From Methanosarcina barkeri MS (GTDB lineage: Archaea > Halobacteriota > Methanosarcinia > Methanosarcinales > Methanosarcinaceae), in NCBI RefSeq assembly GCF_000970025.1, contig NZ_CP009528.1:2715168-2779167 (forward strand): 64,000 nt of DNA. The letters run 5' to 3'. The position numbers and the translations under genes are program-made. This document shows, in pieces, positions 29,809 to 38,395 of this stretch. Numbering within the stretch: position 1 is the first letter of the stretch; every line of letters begins with the position of its first letter. The notes under the pieces were generated by a model. It did not search any database and was not told the DNA's origin. It saw nothing but the letters and a program-made list of their open reading frames with translations.

Positions 29809-31188
29809 TTACATTTTCCTCAAAACACGAAAACCTGCACAAAATCCAGATTCGGCGGCTGCTAGATCTGAGTACGCTGACTGACATACAAAGTCTCCAC
29901 TAACATAATTACCTCCTCTTAAGATACGTACTGAGTTATCGCCATCTTCCCATGCGCTGCCATCTGATGGTGCACCAACATAATTAGAACGACGACTATC
30001 CTGAACCCACTCCCAGATATTCCCATGCATATCATAAAGACCCCAAAAATTTGGCATTTTTTGAGCAACTGGATGTGTTGTATCCCTTGAGTTCCTACAA
30101 TACCAAGCATAATTCCTAAGTTCTGACGCGTCATCTCCAAAATAATATTTTGTTTGTGTACCAGATCTGCAGGCGTACTCCCACTCAGCTTCGGAAGGAA
30201 GACGATACTTATCAGTGTCTTCATTTTCATTCAGTTTTTTGATGAACTCTTGTGCATCATTCCATGACACATGTTCTACAGGTAGGTCATTACCTTTGAC
30301 GTGAGAAGGATTATTATTCATTATAGCAGTCCATTGCTTCTGAGTTACAGGATATATCCCCATGTAAAAAGAATTCTTAATTGTAACTTTATGAACAGGT
30401 TTTCCAGCTGCAACTTTCATTGATCCCATCATAAATTCGCCTGCAGGGATCAAAACAAATTCCATGCCTGTAGAAGGGCTGGTGAAAGTTTCATGAATCT
30501 TTGAACTCTGAGGCTCAGTAGTTATTTTTCTTAATTCCCCAATCATAGGTTTCTGATGACTCTCGACTATACCTCCTTTTTTCTTTTGTGTGCTTACGGA
30601 TGCTGAGCAATATTTTGATGTTATAGGTCTTAATTTCCCAATGTCTGGCTTTATGACAAGTTTTTGGTATGTAAGACGGGCATAGAGTTCATCATAAATT
30701 TCATCATTAATTTCCTCCATGTTAAGCACATAATAGGTGGCACTTTTAAGAATAGAAGGAATATATTCTGAATCTTGAGGAGAAAACACAATAGGAATAC
30801 ACTTATTGTTAGCTCCGGAGTAGTATAGTTCTTGTGTTATAATTGCACCTTCCCACTTTGCACCCATACCTTTTCCAACTTCATCTTTTCCTTTAAATCG
30901 CTTTTCATAATTTTCCGTACAGACGATAAGAACAAAATCAGCTTCTTCAATTTGATTGCTCATCCAACAAAACCATCCTTCAGGAGGAGAGGTTTCGTAC
31001 TGATCGATATTACAATCGATTCCTTCTCTACGCAAGCGGTTTGAAAGCAGCAACACACTTTTTTTATGTTTATTAGAATCGTGACTGTAACTTATGAAAA
31101 CCCTAGAACTTTTTGGAACATTATTATAATGAATCTCATTTAAACTAGGATCTGTTATAGGAAACTCTTGTTCTTTCAATGTACTCAT
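29809..31188 (-). CDS. SEFIR domain fused to FGE-sulfatase domain
   Basis: 459 residues. Residues ~28-165 form a SEFIR/TIR-like domain (SRVFISYSHDSNKHKKSVLL, DQYETSPPEGWFCW, ADFVLIVCTENY). A ~65-residue linker leads to a formylglycine-generating-enzyme fold (about 235-459: FVLIPAGEFMMGS, PVTQKQW, YRLPSEAEWEYACRSG, GLYDMHGNIWEWVQD, RGGNY, GFRVLRKM). The FGE part is likely a C-type-lectin-like ligand binder rather than an enzyme. SEFIR domains in bacterial defence act as NAD-consuming effectors. The context, a divergent small membrane protein, fits an immune locus. Confidence 0.85.
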   Translation of the reverse strand: MSTLKEQEFPITDPSLNEIHYNNVPKSSRVFISYSHDSNKHKKSVLLLSNRLRREGIDCNIDQYETSPPEGWFCWMSNQIEEADFVLIVCTENYEKRFKGKDEVGKGMGAKWEGAIITQELYYSGANNKCIPIVFSPQDSEYIPSILKSATYYVLNMEEINDEIYDELYARLTYQKLVIKPDIGKLRPITSKYCSASVSTQKKKGGIVESHQKPMIGELRKITTEPQSSKIHETFTSPSTGMEFVLIPAGEFMMGSMKVAAGKPVHKVTIKNSFYMGIYPVTQKQWTAIMNNNPSHVKGNDLPVEHVSWNDAQEFIKKLNENEDTDKYRLPSEAEWEYACRSGTQTKYYFGDDASELRNYAWYCRNSRDTTHPVAQKMPNFWGLYDMHGNIWEWVQDSRRSNYVGAPSDGSAWEDGDNSVRILRGGNYVSGDFVCQSAYSDLAAAESGFCAGFRVLRKM

Positions 31189-31346
31189 GTTCTTCTCTCA
31201 TCGCTTTTAACTTCAACTGGATGACAGTGACTTTTTAATAAATCTAATGCAAATTATGATATAAGTTAAATACTATTTTACATATTAAATTTATTGTTAG
31301 TAATGTTTGCTATAACATCTGTAACACACCAACTCTCAGGACTAAA

Positions 31347-31898
31347 ATGATGTGTATAAAATCTCAAAGTGATATTAATCAAAGTGACGAAGAATGTGAG
31401 AAGCTAATATATGAGTCAGTAGTTGATATGTGTAACACCGAATGGCAAAAAACTCGTGATATTGAAAATAAGGCGACTGGTATCGTTGGGTTTGTGGGTG
31501 TAATTTTTAGTTTAACTGTGGCTTCTCTATCTACATTAATAGCATCGGCAGATGCCGTAACTAAAGAGAAAATATTCTCTGCTACATTTCTACTTATTTT
31601 AATTTTCTTAATATTAGTATTTTTTACATCATCTATTTTGTGTGGGTTAATTGCTCTCAATGTTAGAGATTGGTGGTTTTTGAAAGCCGACGATTTTACT
31701 AAATATTGTGTAGAAAATAAACCAGCAAAAAAGGAAATCTATAAAAAGATGACCGAGGATATTACAGGCAATATTGTCAAAAATCGCGACCAAAATGAGC
31801 AAATTGCTAAATGGTTAAACAGATCATACTTATTGTTTATGATAAGTGTACTTGTGTTAATAGTTTACTTTATTCTTCTGTTAAGTATATTGAAATAA
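31347..31898 (+). CDS. Three-helix membrane protein, possible SLATT/Pycsar-like effector
   Basis: 183 residues. A soluble N-terminal ~45 residues (YESVVDMCNTEWQKTRDIENKAT) leads into two hydrophobic helices (about 46-70 and 78-105), a charged soluble segment of ~55 residues, and a C-terminal helix (LLFMISVLVLIVYFILLLSI). This layout is seen in membrane-perforating effectors of conflict systems, but no signature residues allow assignment. It is divergent from the SEFIR-FGE gene (158 bp apart) and is followed 11 bp later by a 44-residue gene. Confidence 0.7.
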   Translation: MMCIKSQSDINQSDEECEKLIYESVVDMCNTEWQKTRDIENKATGIVGFVGVIFSLTVASLSTLIASADAVTKEKIFSATFLLILIFLILVFFTSSILCGLIALNVRDWWFLKADDFTKYCVENKPAKKEIYKKMTEDITGNIVKNRDQNEQIAKWLNRSYLLFMISVLVLIVYFILLLSILK

Positions 31899-31909
31899 GG
31901 AGAACTATT

Positions 31910-32044
31910 ATGGCAGATGGAGGAAGTCATTTTTCTGGTACAGGGAAAAGAGTAGAGAAGGATGTAGCACTTGGCAGTAAACAACAACATCAATTTACAA
32001 ATAAGAAAAAAGAAACACCAGAGAAAGATGAAAAATCCAAATAA
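31910..32044 (+). CDS. 44-residue polar peptide gene
   Basis: The ATG at 31910 has a GGAG ribosome site 7-8 nt upstream and starts 11 bp after the stop of the membrane protein gene. The product is MADGGSHFSGTGKRVEKDVA... ending in a Lys/Glu-rich tail; hydrophilic, probably disordered, no cysteine. Spacing implies co-translation with the membrane protein. A role as regulator or antidote is possible but not shown. Confidence 0.6.
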   Translation: MADGGSHFSGTGKRVEKDVALGSKQQHQFTNKKKETPEKDEKSK

Positions 32045-32066
32045 TGAAGTTTGGTCTGTAATCATA

Positions 32067-32133
32067 AGGGGCAGGTCTTATTCTTTCCCTGCCCCTCACA
32101 AACCCGTTGGCGGAGTTGTTCTTTCCCGCCGAC
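32067..32133 (+). terminator. Twin hairpins with matching 12-nt loops
   Basis: Hairpin 1: 9-bp perfect stem AGGGGCAGG (32067-32075) with CCTGCCCCT (32088-32096). Hairpin 2: 8-bp stem (one G-T) GTTGGCGG (32106-32113) with CCGCCGAC (32126-32133). Stems differ, but both loops are 12 nt and end TTCTTTC. A T-rich tract (TTGTTTTTG) follows by 32147. It lies 22 bp after the 44-residue gene. Terminator is the simplest reading, though the loop conservation hints at a structured RNA. Confidence 0.65.
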
Positions 32134-32516
32134 TTACATCTTGTTTTTGAGTAGAATTTTAGAATAAGTTTGTAGAGCCAGTTAAGTAATTATAAACAAG
32201 CTCAATATAAAATATAAGTAATTTGACACTAATACAATATTGCTCTCGTCACGATCCTCTGATTTCCGCAAACATCGACGAGTATATTAAAAATATGTTT
32301 TTTCTCCAGACTACGAGTGCCTTTTGCTTCTTCTGACCACCTAACTCTATTACACCTTGAGCCACTTGTCAGTGATTCCGATTAGTTTTATGAGTAAAAT
32401 TTACACAATTATTGCATCAATGCTATTATATTTCTCAATAGCAAAAATCAAAATATATAGAATATATCCAAAAACTATATAACAAATTTGGTTTATTTAT
32501 ATTTTGGAGGTATCAA

Positions 32517-32681
32517 GTGATTCGATTCAAAAAAATATTCCAGGATCCATACAACTCTTATTTTCAACAAAAAAGCTTCGTCTCGGAAGTAACCTCTTTC
32601 TCAATCGATACACTGATACCCCGGACAGATCTCCTTATGGGCTGCAGATTGTTCTTGTCTGCAGCTTATAAGATCAAATAG
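32517..32681 (+). CDS. 54-codon ORF with strong ribosome site, ends in UAG
   Basis: GTG start at 32517 preceded by a perfect GGAGGT 5 nt upstream. The product VIRFKKIFQDPYNSYFQQKS... continues to ...LIPRTDLLMGCRLFLSAAYK and ends at UAG; reading through adds 13 codons to a TGA. It has globular-type composition, no helix and no recognised family. It could be the 5' remnant of a longer gene. Confidence 0.4.
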   Translation: MIRFKKIFQDPYNSYFQQKSFVSEVTSFSIDTLIPRTDLLMGCRLFLSAAYKIK

Positions 32682-32889
32682 CACATCAACAATTCCATAA
32701 TACGTTATGGCAATTTTCAGTGATCTCAGCTTAATTCTTCTCCTTTTGTTTCATCCCTGTCAACTTTCACAAAAACCGGATTTTTACGTGCAAACGGAGG
32801 CAAGAAATCACAGGAATCGACTTACTTTCAGAGGTATAAAAGGCAAGAAGTGTAAGTATGACTACCCAGATAGGTGACTCTCAAATGAC

Positions 32890-33003
32890 ATGCTAGTTAT
32901 GCCTGCTGACGTGCTTAAAACAATTTTATTGCACGGAATTTTGTGGCTTGCACAAGATGATGGGAACTATGTGGAAATTGTCGGGCCGAGGTTGCCAGGA
33001 TGA
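32890..33003 (+). CDS. 37-codon ORF, weak candidate
   Basis: MLVMPADVLKTILLHGILWL then AQDDGNYVEIVGPRLPG and TGA. The composition is protein-like, and a GGTGA lies upstream but is spaced for an earlier ATG in another frame that stops after three codons. Possibly a remnant. Confidence 0.25.
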   Translation: MLVMPADVLKTILLHGILWLAQDDGNYVEIVGPRLPG

Positions 33004-34119
33004 TCACATCCCAAGCCGAAGCCATCTGATGTCCGCTTGAATACTTGGTCACCTCTTCTATTGCTTGAATACTTTCTCGTACAATTTTGTTTCATTATCA
33101 TTCGTAACAACTGAGCAGTAACGGGCTTATCCGTCAAAAAGCCCTTTTTCTTCGAAAAACGTCTTTACACACTTTTTCCTTCCATTATTTCAGTTTTCTC
33201 TGTAAAATTTATAATTTCATATTCAGAGCTTCCTTCTATCGTTTATACATAGTTTTTGATACAGAACCTGTGCATAAGTAAAAAATTCTGTGTTTTGCAG
33301 TGAAGAAAAAATACAGAACCTAAAAAATAATAATTAATATTCAAATGTTGTTTGCTAAAAAAACATTTTATGCGTGAATATTATTTGCTTGGAACCAATT
33401 TTTCATATAATTTATTTTAAATAAGTTTGGGAATAATTATAGCTTGGAACCCCACGAGAATAAGAGAACAGATCCAACCTCATGAGAATAAGAGAACAAA
33501 CCCAAACAAACGGATAAAAACGGAGTGGATAGACCACTAAGACAAAAACAAAGGGGTCAAAACAAAGAGGTCAACACAAAGGGGAAACGACTGGATGGTA
33601 TGTGAGTAAAGAATTGCCTGGAAGATATTTTAATCCAAAGAATATATTGAGGGAATATTTTTTGGGTTACTTTGTCGGGGGATAGGTAAGAGGAACAAAA
33701 AAGCTTCCAGGTTTTTCTAATCTTTTTAAAGTGTTTTTGTTACAGTCGTCATTGGTAATGCTTTCAAAACAACTACCTTCAAGACGACAAAAATTAACAA
33801 TAAGATAATTATTAATTTTGTACTAATTTGTGAGAGATCATAGCTATCTAGCCAAAAAAAGGTATAGGGTAATTAAGGTCTCATCTTCGCTGCCATTACT
33901 ATTTTCCAACTTTCAAAAGTAATATAATGAATATTTGAATCTCAACAATCATAAGAGGCTGACAACCGAAGAAATTGAGAGTAACAAAAAGTTCATTCTC
34001 ACGAGAATAACTTCTTTTCAGAAACTTAATTTCCAAAAATATATCCCTTTTTTTATCCGTTTTATCTTTTATTTAATAAAAAACAATTAGATAAAAATAA
34101 ACCGATAAAGGGGATAGTA
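33004..34119. other. AT-rich gene-poor region with short direct repeat
   Basis: No coding frame is supported. Two copies of a ~20-bp segment (GAGAATAAGAGAACA core) occur at about 33455-33475 and 33485-33505. Several Lys-codon-like A-rich tracts give no start with a ribosome site. The promoter of the first SDR gene must lie at the right end. Confidence 0.45.
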
Positions 34120-34830
34120 ATGAGTTTAGCAGGTCAAACAGCTCTTGTAACCGGGGGGAGCAAAGGGATAGGAAAAGCTATCTGCCTTGCTCTGGCAAAA
34201 GAGGGAGCAAACGTCGTTATTGCAGCAAGGAATGAGAGTAAAATCAAAGAGATGGTAAATAAATTAAAAGCAATGGGCAGTAAAGCCATGGCTGTCCAGG
34301 CTGACGTGCAGAATGAGGAGGACGTAAGACGCCTGATTTCAATGACAATTGACAAATGCGGCAGGCTTGATATTCTTATCAACAACGCAGGTGTGGCCTA
34401 CAAAAAGAAGCTGGAAGATACCACCCTGGAAGAGTACGAAAAAATGATGGATACCAACTTAAAAGGAGTTTTTCTCTGCACAAAGTATGCGATTCCATAC
34501 ATCAGAGAGAGCAATAATGGGAAAATCATCAATATATCCTCAGTAGGAGGATTACACGGGCTTCCGGATTTATCTGTATACTGTGCTTCGAAGTTTGGAG
34601 TAAACGGCATAACAAAGTCCGTTGCTGCCGAGCTGGAAGGAGAAATAAAAGTCTATGCAATCTGCCCGGGCGGTGTGGATACGGATATGTACAGGTCACT
34701 CTTTTCGGACAGACCTTCACTCAAACCAGAGCACATCGCAGAAAAGGTGCTGGAACTTGCTTCGCCTGATTCAAAAGTTACATCCGGGAAGATAATCGAG
34801 ATACAGGCTCTTCCAGTCCCCCAGCTTTAA
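34120..34830 (+). CDS. Short-chain dehydrogenase/reductase (first of two)
   Basis: 236 residues. Rossmann loop VTGGSKGIGKA (about 10-20), NNAG in the central strand (about 88-91), catalytic Ser in INISS, and Tyr-x3-Lys in SVYCASKFG (about 149-153). It ends 'PGGVDTDMYRSLF', typical of FabG-like SDRs. NAD(P)-dependent oxidoreductase of unknown substrate. A close paralogue follows 315 bp downstream. Confidence 0.9.
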   Translation: MSLAGQTALVTGGSKGIGKAICLALAKEGANVVIAARNESKIKEMVNKLKAMGSKAMAVQADVQNEEDVRRLISMTIDKCGRLDILINNAGVAYKKKLEDTTLEEYEKMMDTNLKGVFLCTKYAIPYIRESNNGKIINISSVGGLHGLPDLSVYCASKFGVNGITKSVAAELEGEIKVYAICPGGVDTDMYRSLFSDRPSLKPEHIAEKVLELASPDSKVTSGKIIEIQALPVPQL

Positions 34831-35145
34831 TGGCTGAAACTTAAAGGGTAGACTTCCGGCAATTCTGGGCAATAATTTCAGAAAGTTTGTAGTAGATAGT
34901 TCTGTTAGACTTCTAATAGGTAGCTCTGGCAGACTTCTATTAGGTAACTGACAGACTTTGTAGCAGGTGGCTCTGGCAGATTTATAATATATACATTATC
35001 TTTTTGCCAGGTCTTCTTGCATTCTTTTGCCGGAATCCCCTTTCCTTTTAAGAGAGAGTTCTTGATTGCAGTTCAGAAATATTGCTTCCAAAATTATATC
35101 CTTATCCTGCTTAATAATTAATTAAATGACTGTAGAGTGACTGCT

Positions 35146-35856
35146 ATGAGATTGAAAGGCCAGACAGCCATTGTAACCGGTGGGGGAAGAGGAATTGGAA
35201 GGGCTATCTGCCTGTCACTGGCAAGAGAAGGAGCCAATATTGTAATTGTCGCTAGAACCGAAAGAGAAATTAGAGAAACTGCCAGGTTGGTGGAAAGGGA
35301 AGGTAGAAAAGCTCTTGCGGTAAAGACCGACATTAGAAAAGAAGAGGAAGTCATTGACATGGTTTCAAAGGCAGTAAACGCTTTTGGAAAAATTGACATT
35401 CTCGTAAACGATGCAGGAGTAGCATACAGGAAATATCTTGTGGAGACTTCAACCGAAGAATATAATGAGATTATGGATACAAACGTGAAAGGCATGTTTT
35501 TCTGCACAAAGTACGCTCTTCCCTATCTGCTTAAACGGGGAGAAGGCAGGATTGTAAATATATCTTCAGGGGAAGGAAAGCATGGCATACCAAAGCTTTC
35601 GATATACTGCGCTTCAAAATTTGCAGCAATTGGTTTTACAGAGTCTCTTGCTTACGAAGTTGGAGGTGGGCTTCAGGTATATGCAGTCTGTCCTGCAGGT
35701 GTGGATACCGACATGTACCGCTCGCTTTTTTCAAATGAACCGGTTCTCAAGCCTGAAGATGTTGCAAACAAAGTTTTGGAACTTTGTTTACCAGAAACCA
35801 GTCTTCCTTCAGGCTCTTCAGTAGAAATTCACAGGCGGCCTATGAGGATATTTTGA
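35146..35856 (+). CDS. Short-chain dehydrogenase/reductase (second of two)
   Basis: 236 residues from ATG 35146; a GTG at 35137 is an alternative. It parallels the preceding SDR throughout: VTGGGRGIGRA, VNDAG (Asp replaces the second Asn of NNAG), SIYCASKFA with the catalytic Tyr and Lys, and PAGVDTDMYRSLF. The two arose by tandem duplication and have since diverged. The region between them holds a short imperfect repeat (ggcagacttctattaggt). Substrate unknown. Confidence 0.9.
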   Translation: MRLKGQTAIVTGGGRGIGRAICLSLAREGANIVIVARTEREIRETARLVEREGRKALAVKTDIRKEEEVIDMVSKAVNAFGKIDILVNDAGVAYRKYLVETSTEEYNEIMDTNVKGMFFCTKYALPYLLKRGEGRIVNISSGEGKHGIPKLSIYCASKFAAIGFTESLAYEVGGGLQVYAVCPAGVDTDMYRSLFSNEPVLKPEDVANKVLELCLPETSLPSGSSVEIHRRPMRIF

Positions 35857-35908
35857 TTTTAACATTTGTACGGAAAAGAGGCATAATTTTTGAATATAAG
35901 GTGGAAAC

Positions 35909-36577
35909 ATGTTCAAAAACCGTAAAGATGCAGGGGAAAAGCTTGCAAAAGCTCTTGAGAAATACAGGACTGAATATCCTATTATTCTTGCTATTCCACG
36001 CGGGGGAGTGGAAGTTGGACTGCAGGTTGCAGCGAAGCTGAATGCCGATTTATCTCTCATTATTGCAAGGAAAATGCCTTTCCCGGACAATCCTGAAGCC
36101 GGATTCGGGGCAATAGCCGAGAATGGGAGCATGTTTATTTTAGAAAACGCACATTACTGGCTTTCAGGGGAAACAATTGAACGGATAAAACAGGAGCAAA
36201 TCGCTGAGATTGAAAGGCGGATAAAAGCCCTTAGAGGAGGAAATCCCCTGCCTGAGCTTGCAGGAAGAACTGTAATTCTTATTGATGACGGCATTGCAAT
36301 GGGCTCTACAATGCGGGCAGCCATTGAGCTTTGTAAAAACAGAAAGGCTGGAAAAATAGTTGTTGCAGTGCCTGTAGCAGGAAGAGAGGTCGCAGAAGAG
36401 CTTCAGAAAATAGTAGATGAGCTTCTGGTGCTTGAGATTCCTGCCTATTTCAGGGCTGTTGCCCAGGCTTACGAAAGATGGTACGATGTTTCGGATGAAG
36501 AGGTGCTGGACCTGCTCAGAGATAATATCAGGAAAAAAGAACTAAGAGATCAGGAATTTCATGGGCTTGAAACTTGA
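35909..36577 (+). CDS. Phosphoribosyltransferase-family protein
   Basis: 222 residues with the PRPP-binding loop VILIDDGIAMGST (about residue 125) and an N-terminal segment PIILAIPRGGVEVG. This matches the 'predicted phosphoribosyltransferase' group found as stand-alone proteins or fused to hydrolases. It starts 52 bp after the second SDR in the same direction, so a shared transcript is likely. The accepted base is unknown. Confidence 0.87.
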   Translation: MFKNRKDAGEKLAKALEKYRTEYPIILAIPRGGVEVGLQVAAKLNADLSLIIARKMPFPDNPEAGFGAIAENGSMFILENAHYWLSGETIERIKQEQIAEIERRIKALRGGNPLPELAGRTVILIDDGIAMGSTMRAAIELCKNRKAGKIVVAVPVAGREVAEELQKIVDELLVLEIPAYFRAVAQAYERWYDVSDEEVLDLLRDNIRKKELRDQEFHGLET

Positions 36578-36730
36578 AAAAGATCTTCCTCTGTTGTTCT
36601 ATATTAAATAGTTTTTATTGTTAAATAACCTATACTGCTAAATGCTCAATGCTGTTAATTCAAAATTTCGTTTTAAGAACTTCTTTGAAAAGTCTCTTTA
36701 TGAAAACCAAGATCGTAGGCGCAAATAAAC

Positions 36731-36789
36731 CTTGAAAAGTATAAACAGATAATCAATAGTATAAGCAGATAATCAATAATCTTTTCAAG
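36731..36789. repeat. Inverted repeat enclosing a 20-bp direct repeat
   Basis: CTTGAAAAG (36731-36739) and CTTTTCAAG (36781-36789) bracket two copies of a 20-bp unit (agtataaacagataatcaat, 19/20). It lies about 150 bp past the phosphoribosyltransferase gene. Confidence 0.6.
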
Positions 36790-36985
36790 CATTTTTCTCC
36801 AGATTTTCCCTCAATCCTTCTTGCTTTTGAAACTCTTTTTTAATAATTATTGTTAAAGTTCCGAAAAGGCATATTCGAATAAAAACTTTACGTTAGCTTG
36901 AATAACGGAAAAGATTTGTTCTCTTAGAGTTTGCCTCTGTTACCTTCAGATTGAAGATTTAAAACCGCTAACCCTGAAGTAAAGA

Positions 36986-37012
36986 ATATGACTATACCAA
37001 AAATAGTCATAT
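36986..37012. promoter_or_regulatory. 10-bp dyad, operator-like
   Basis: ATATGACTAT (36986-36995), 7-nt spacer, ATAGTCATAT (37003-37012), perfectly symmetric. Without the IS insertion it would stand about 245 bp upstream of the phosphate transporter gene. A protein-binding site is plausible but unproven. Confidence 0.35.
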
Positions 37013-37198
37013 ATAGATCTATAGATTATATAGAGCGCTCGAAAATATATGGAAACTATAAAATATAATGAAATGGTCTGAAATACAATACAGACTCGAA
37101 ATCAAGAGAAGTGTTCAGGAATTAATGAAAATAATAAATCTTTGACTAATGAAATAGATAAACTTATTATAAAAACTAAAAATTGGAGTTTACAGACT

Positions 37199-38337
37199 TA
37201 GGAGTTACGCAGTTGGCTCCTAGCATATTGTTTTTTCCAAACTTTCAAATATTTGAATTAATTTAACGTGTATTGGGGATTCCTTAAGTATTCTGTCACT
37301 GCCACTCTTCTAATTTTCATAGCACTTTCAAACCAGGATATTCCACTTTTGATTCTTTGTAATTCCAGTCTAAGAAAAGCTCTTAATGAGAACATTATAT
37401 GTGCTCTTTGTGATTCTTCCTTTCTTGCCTGACATTTTTCGACACCACAGAACTGTTTTATTCCCCTATGATATTCCTCAATTTTCCATGACTTCTTTGC
37501 CAAATCTTCACGTTTTGCTTCATCCATCTCTTGCACATCTGTAACCCAGTGTTGCGTGTCTCCATTTTTTGAAACTATCCTAAACACCTTTACAAATCCA
37601 TATGCTTTGAGGTGAACCACACGTCCTTTTGGAGGAATATCTACTGTTTCAAGTGGCACATTTCCCTTGTTGTCAGGATTTACCAAACGATTATTTTTCA
37701 ATCTTGTAAGGAAATGCCACTCTTTCTGTCTAATGGCTTTAAGGTTTTTCACACTTGCATACCATGTATCAAATAAAACGAATTTGGGATTAAAACCACG
37801 TTCTTCGGCCTTGTCAAGCATATCACGGAAATGGTCATTCTTTGTTTTGTCGTCTACATCGATGTTATAAATTCGAAAATCGATAGGTATAACGGTTGTA
37901 CCGTCAGTCCAAACTAAAGTAACCAGGCCTATTCCCTTTACAGTACGATGATGTTTTCCACTCCACATACGACGAACAAAAGCAATTTCTTCTGCGTATG
38001 GTTTATCTAATGTTGAATCATCAACAATTAGGTATCCTCCCTTAAGCTTGACATAACTTTTTACTTCCTCCCATAGTGCTTCCGTGTCTGGAGGTTGCCT
38101 TTGAAGGCAACGAGTAAAAGCATCATGAGAAGGAGCATTAGCTATGTCTGGATAACATCTAGCAGCTTCAGTACAGCTAAAAACGTTAGAAGCCGCAATG
38201 AGAAAATTAATGTAGTCAATGTCGGTACACTTAGGTGGATTTATGTCCATAACTCCGTACGTTTTTAGAGAAACACTAAGCCATAAGTATATTTATAAAG
38301 ATATCAAGTTTTCGGCATTTTAACTGCGTAAGTCCTA
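37199..38337 (-). mobile_element. IS4/IS701-like insertion sequence, copy 1
   Basis: 1139 bp. The ends are TAGGAGTTACGCAGTT and, inverted, TAGGACTTACGCAGTT (15/16). A 5-bp direct repeat AGACT flanks it (37194-37198 and 38338-38342), the target duplication. One transposase gene reads leftwards. The right end lies 58 bp upstream of the phosphate transporter start, so the element has split that gene's control region. Confidence 0.95.
37258..38250 (-). CDS. IS4/IS701-like transposase, copy 1
   Basis: 330 residues, DDE type: Asp in YLIVDDSTLDKPY, Asp in KFVLFDTWYAS and Glu in WKIEEYHRGIKQFCG, the last followed by CQARKEESQRAHI, typical of this group. The protein is identical to that of the copy at 57 kb. 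Frame intact, so the element is probably active. Confidence 0.95.
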   Translation of the reverse strand: MDINPPKCTDIDYINFLIAASNVFSCTEAARCYPDIANAPSHDAFTRCLQRQPPDTEALWEEVKSYVKLKGGYLIVDDSTLDKPYAEEIAFVRRMWSGKHHRTVKGIGLVTLVWTDGTTVIPIDFRIYNIDVDDKTKNDHFRDMLDKAEERGFNPKFVLFDTWYASVKNLKAIRQKEWHFLTRLKNNRLVNPDNKGNVPLETVDIPPKGRVVHLKAYGFVKVFRIVSKNGDTQHWVTDVQEMDEAKREDLAKKSWKIEEYHRGIKQFCGVEKCQARKEESQRAHIMFSLRAFLRLELQRIKSGISWFESAMKIRRVAVTEYLRNPQYTLN

Positions 38338-38395
38338 AGACTATTACAGTTATTATAACAAGTTTGAAGTTTAAGATTTCTGGAGCAGAAAAAAA

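Noticed and set aside
29809-30500. FGE/C-lectin fold as a variable protein of a diversity-generating retroelement
   Set aside because: Such proteins are common retroelement targets, but no reverse transcriptase or template repeat occurs in the window.
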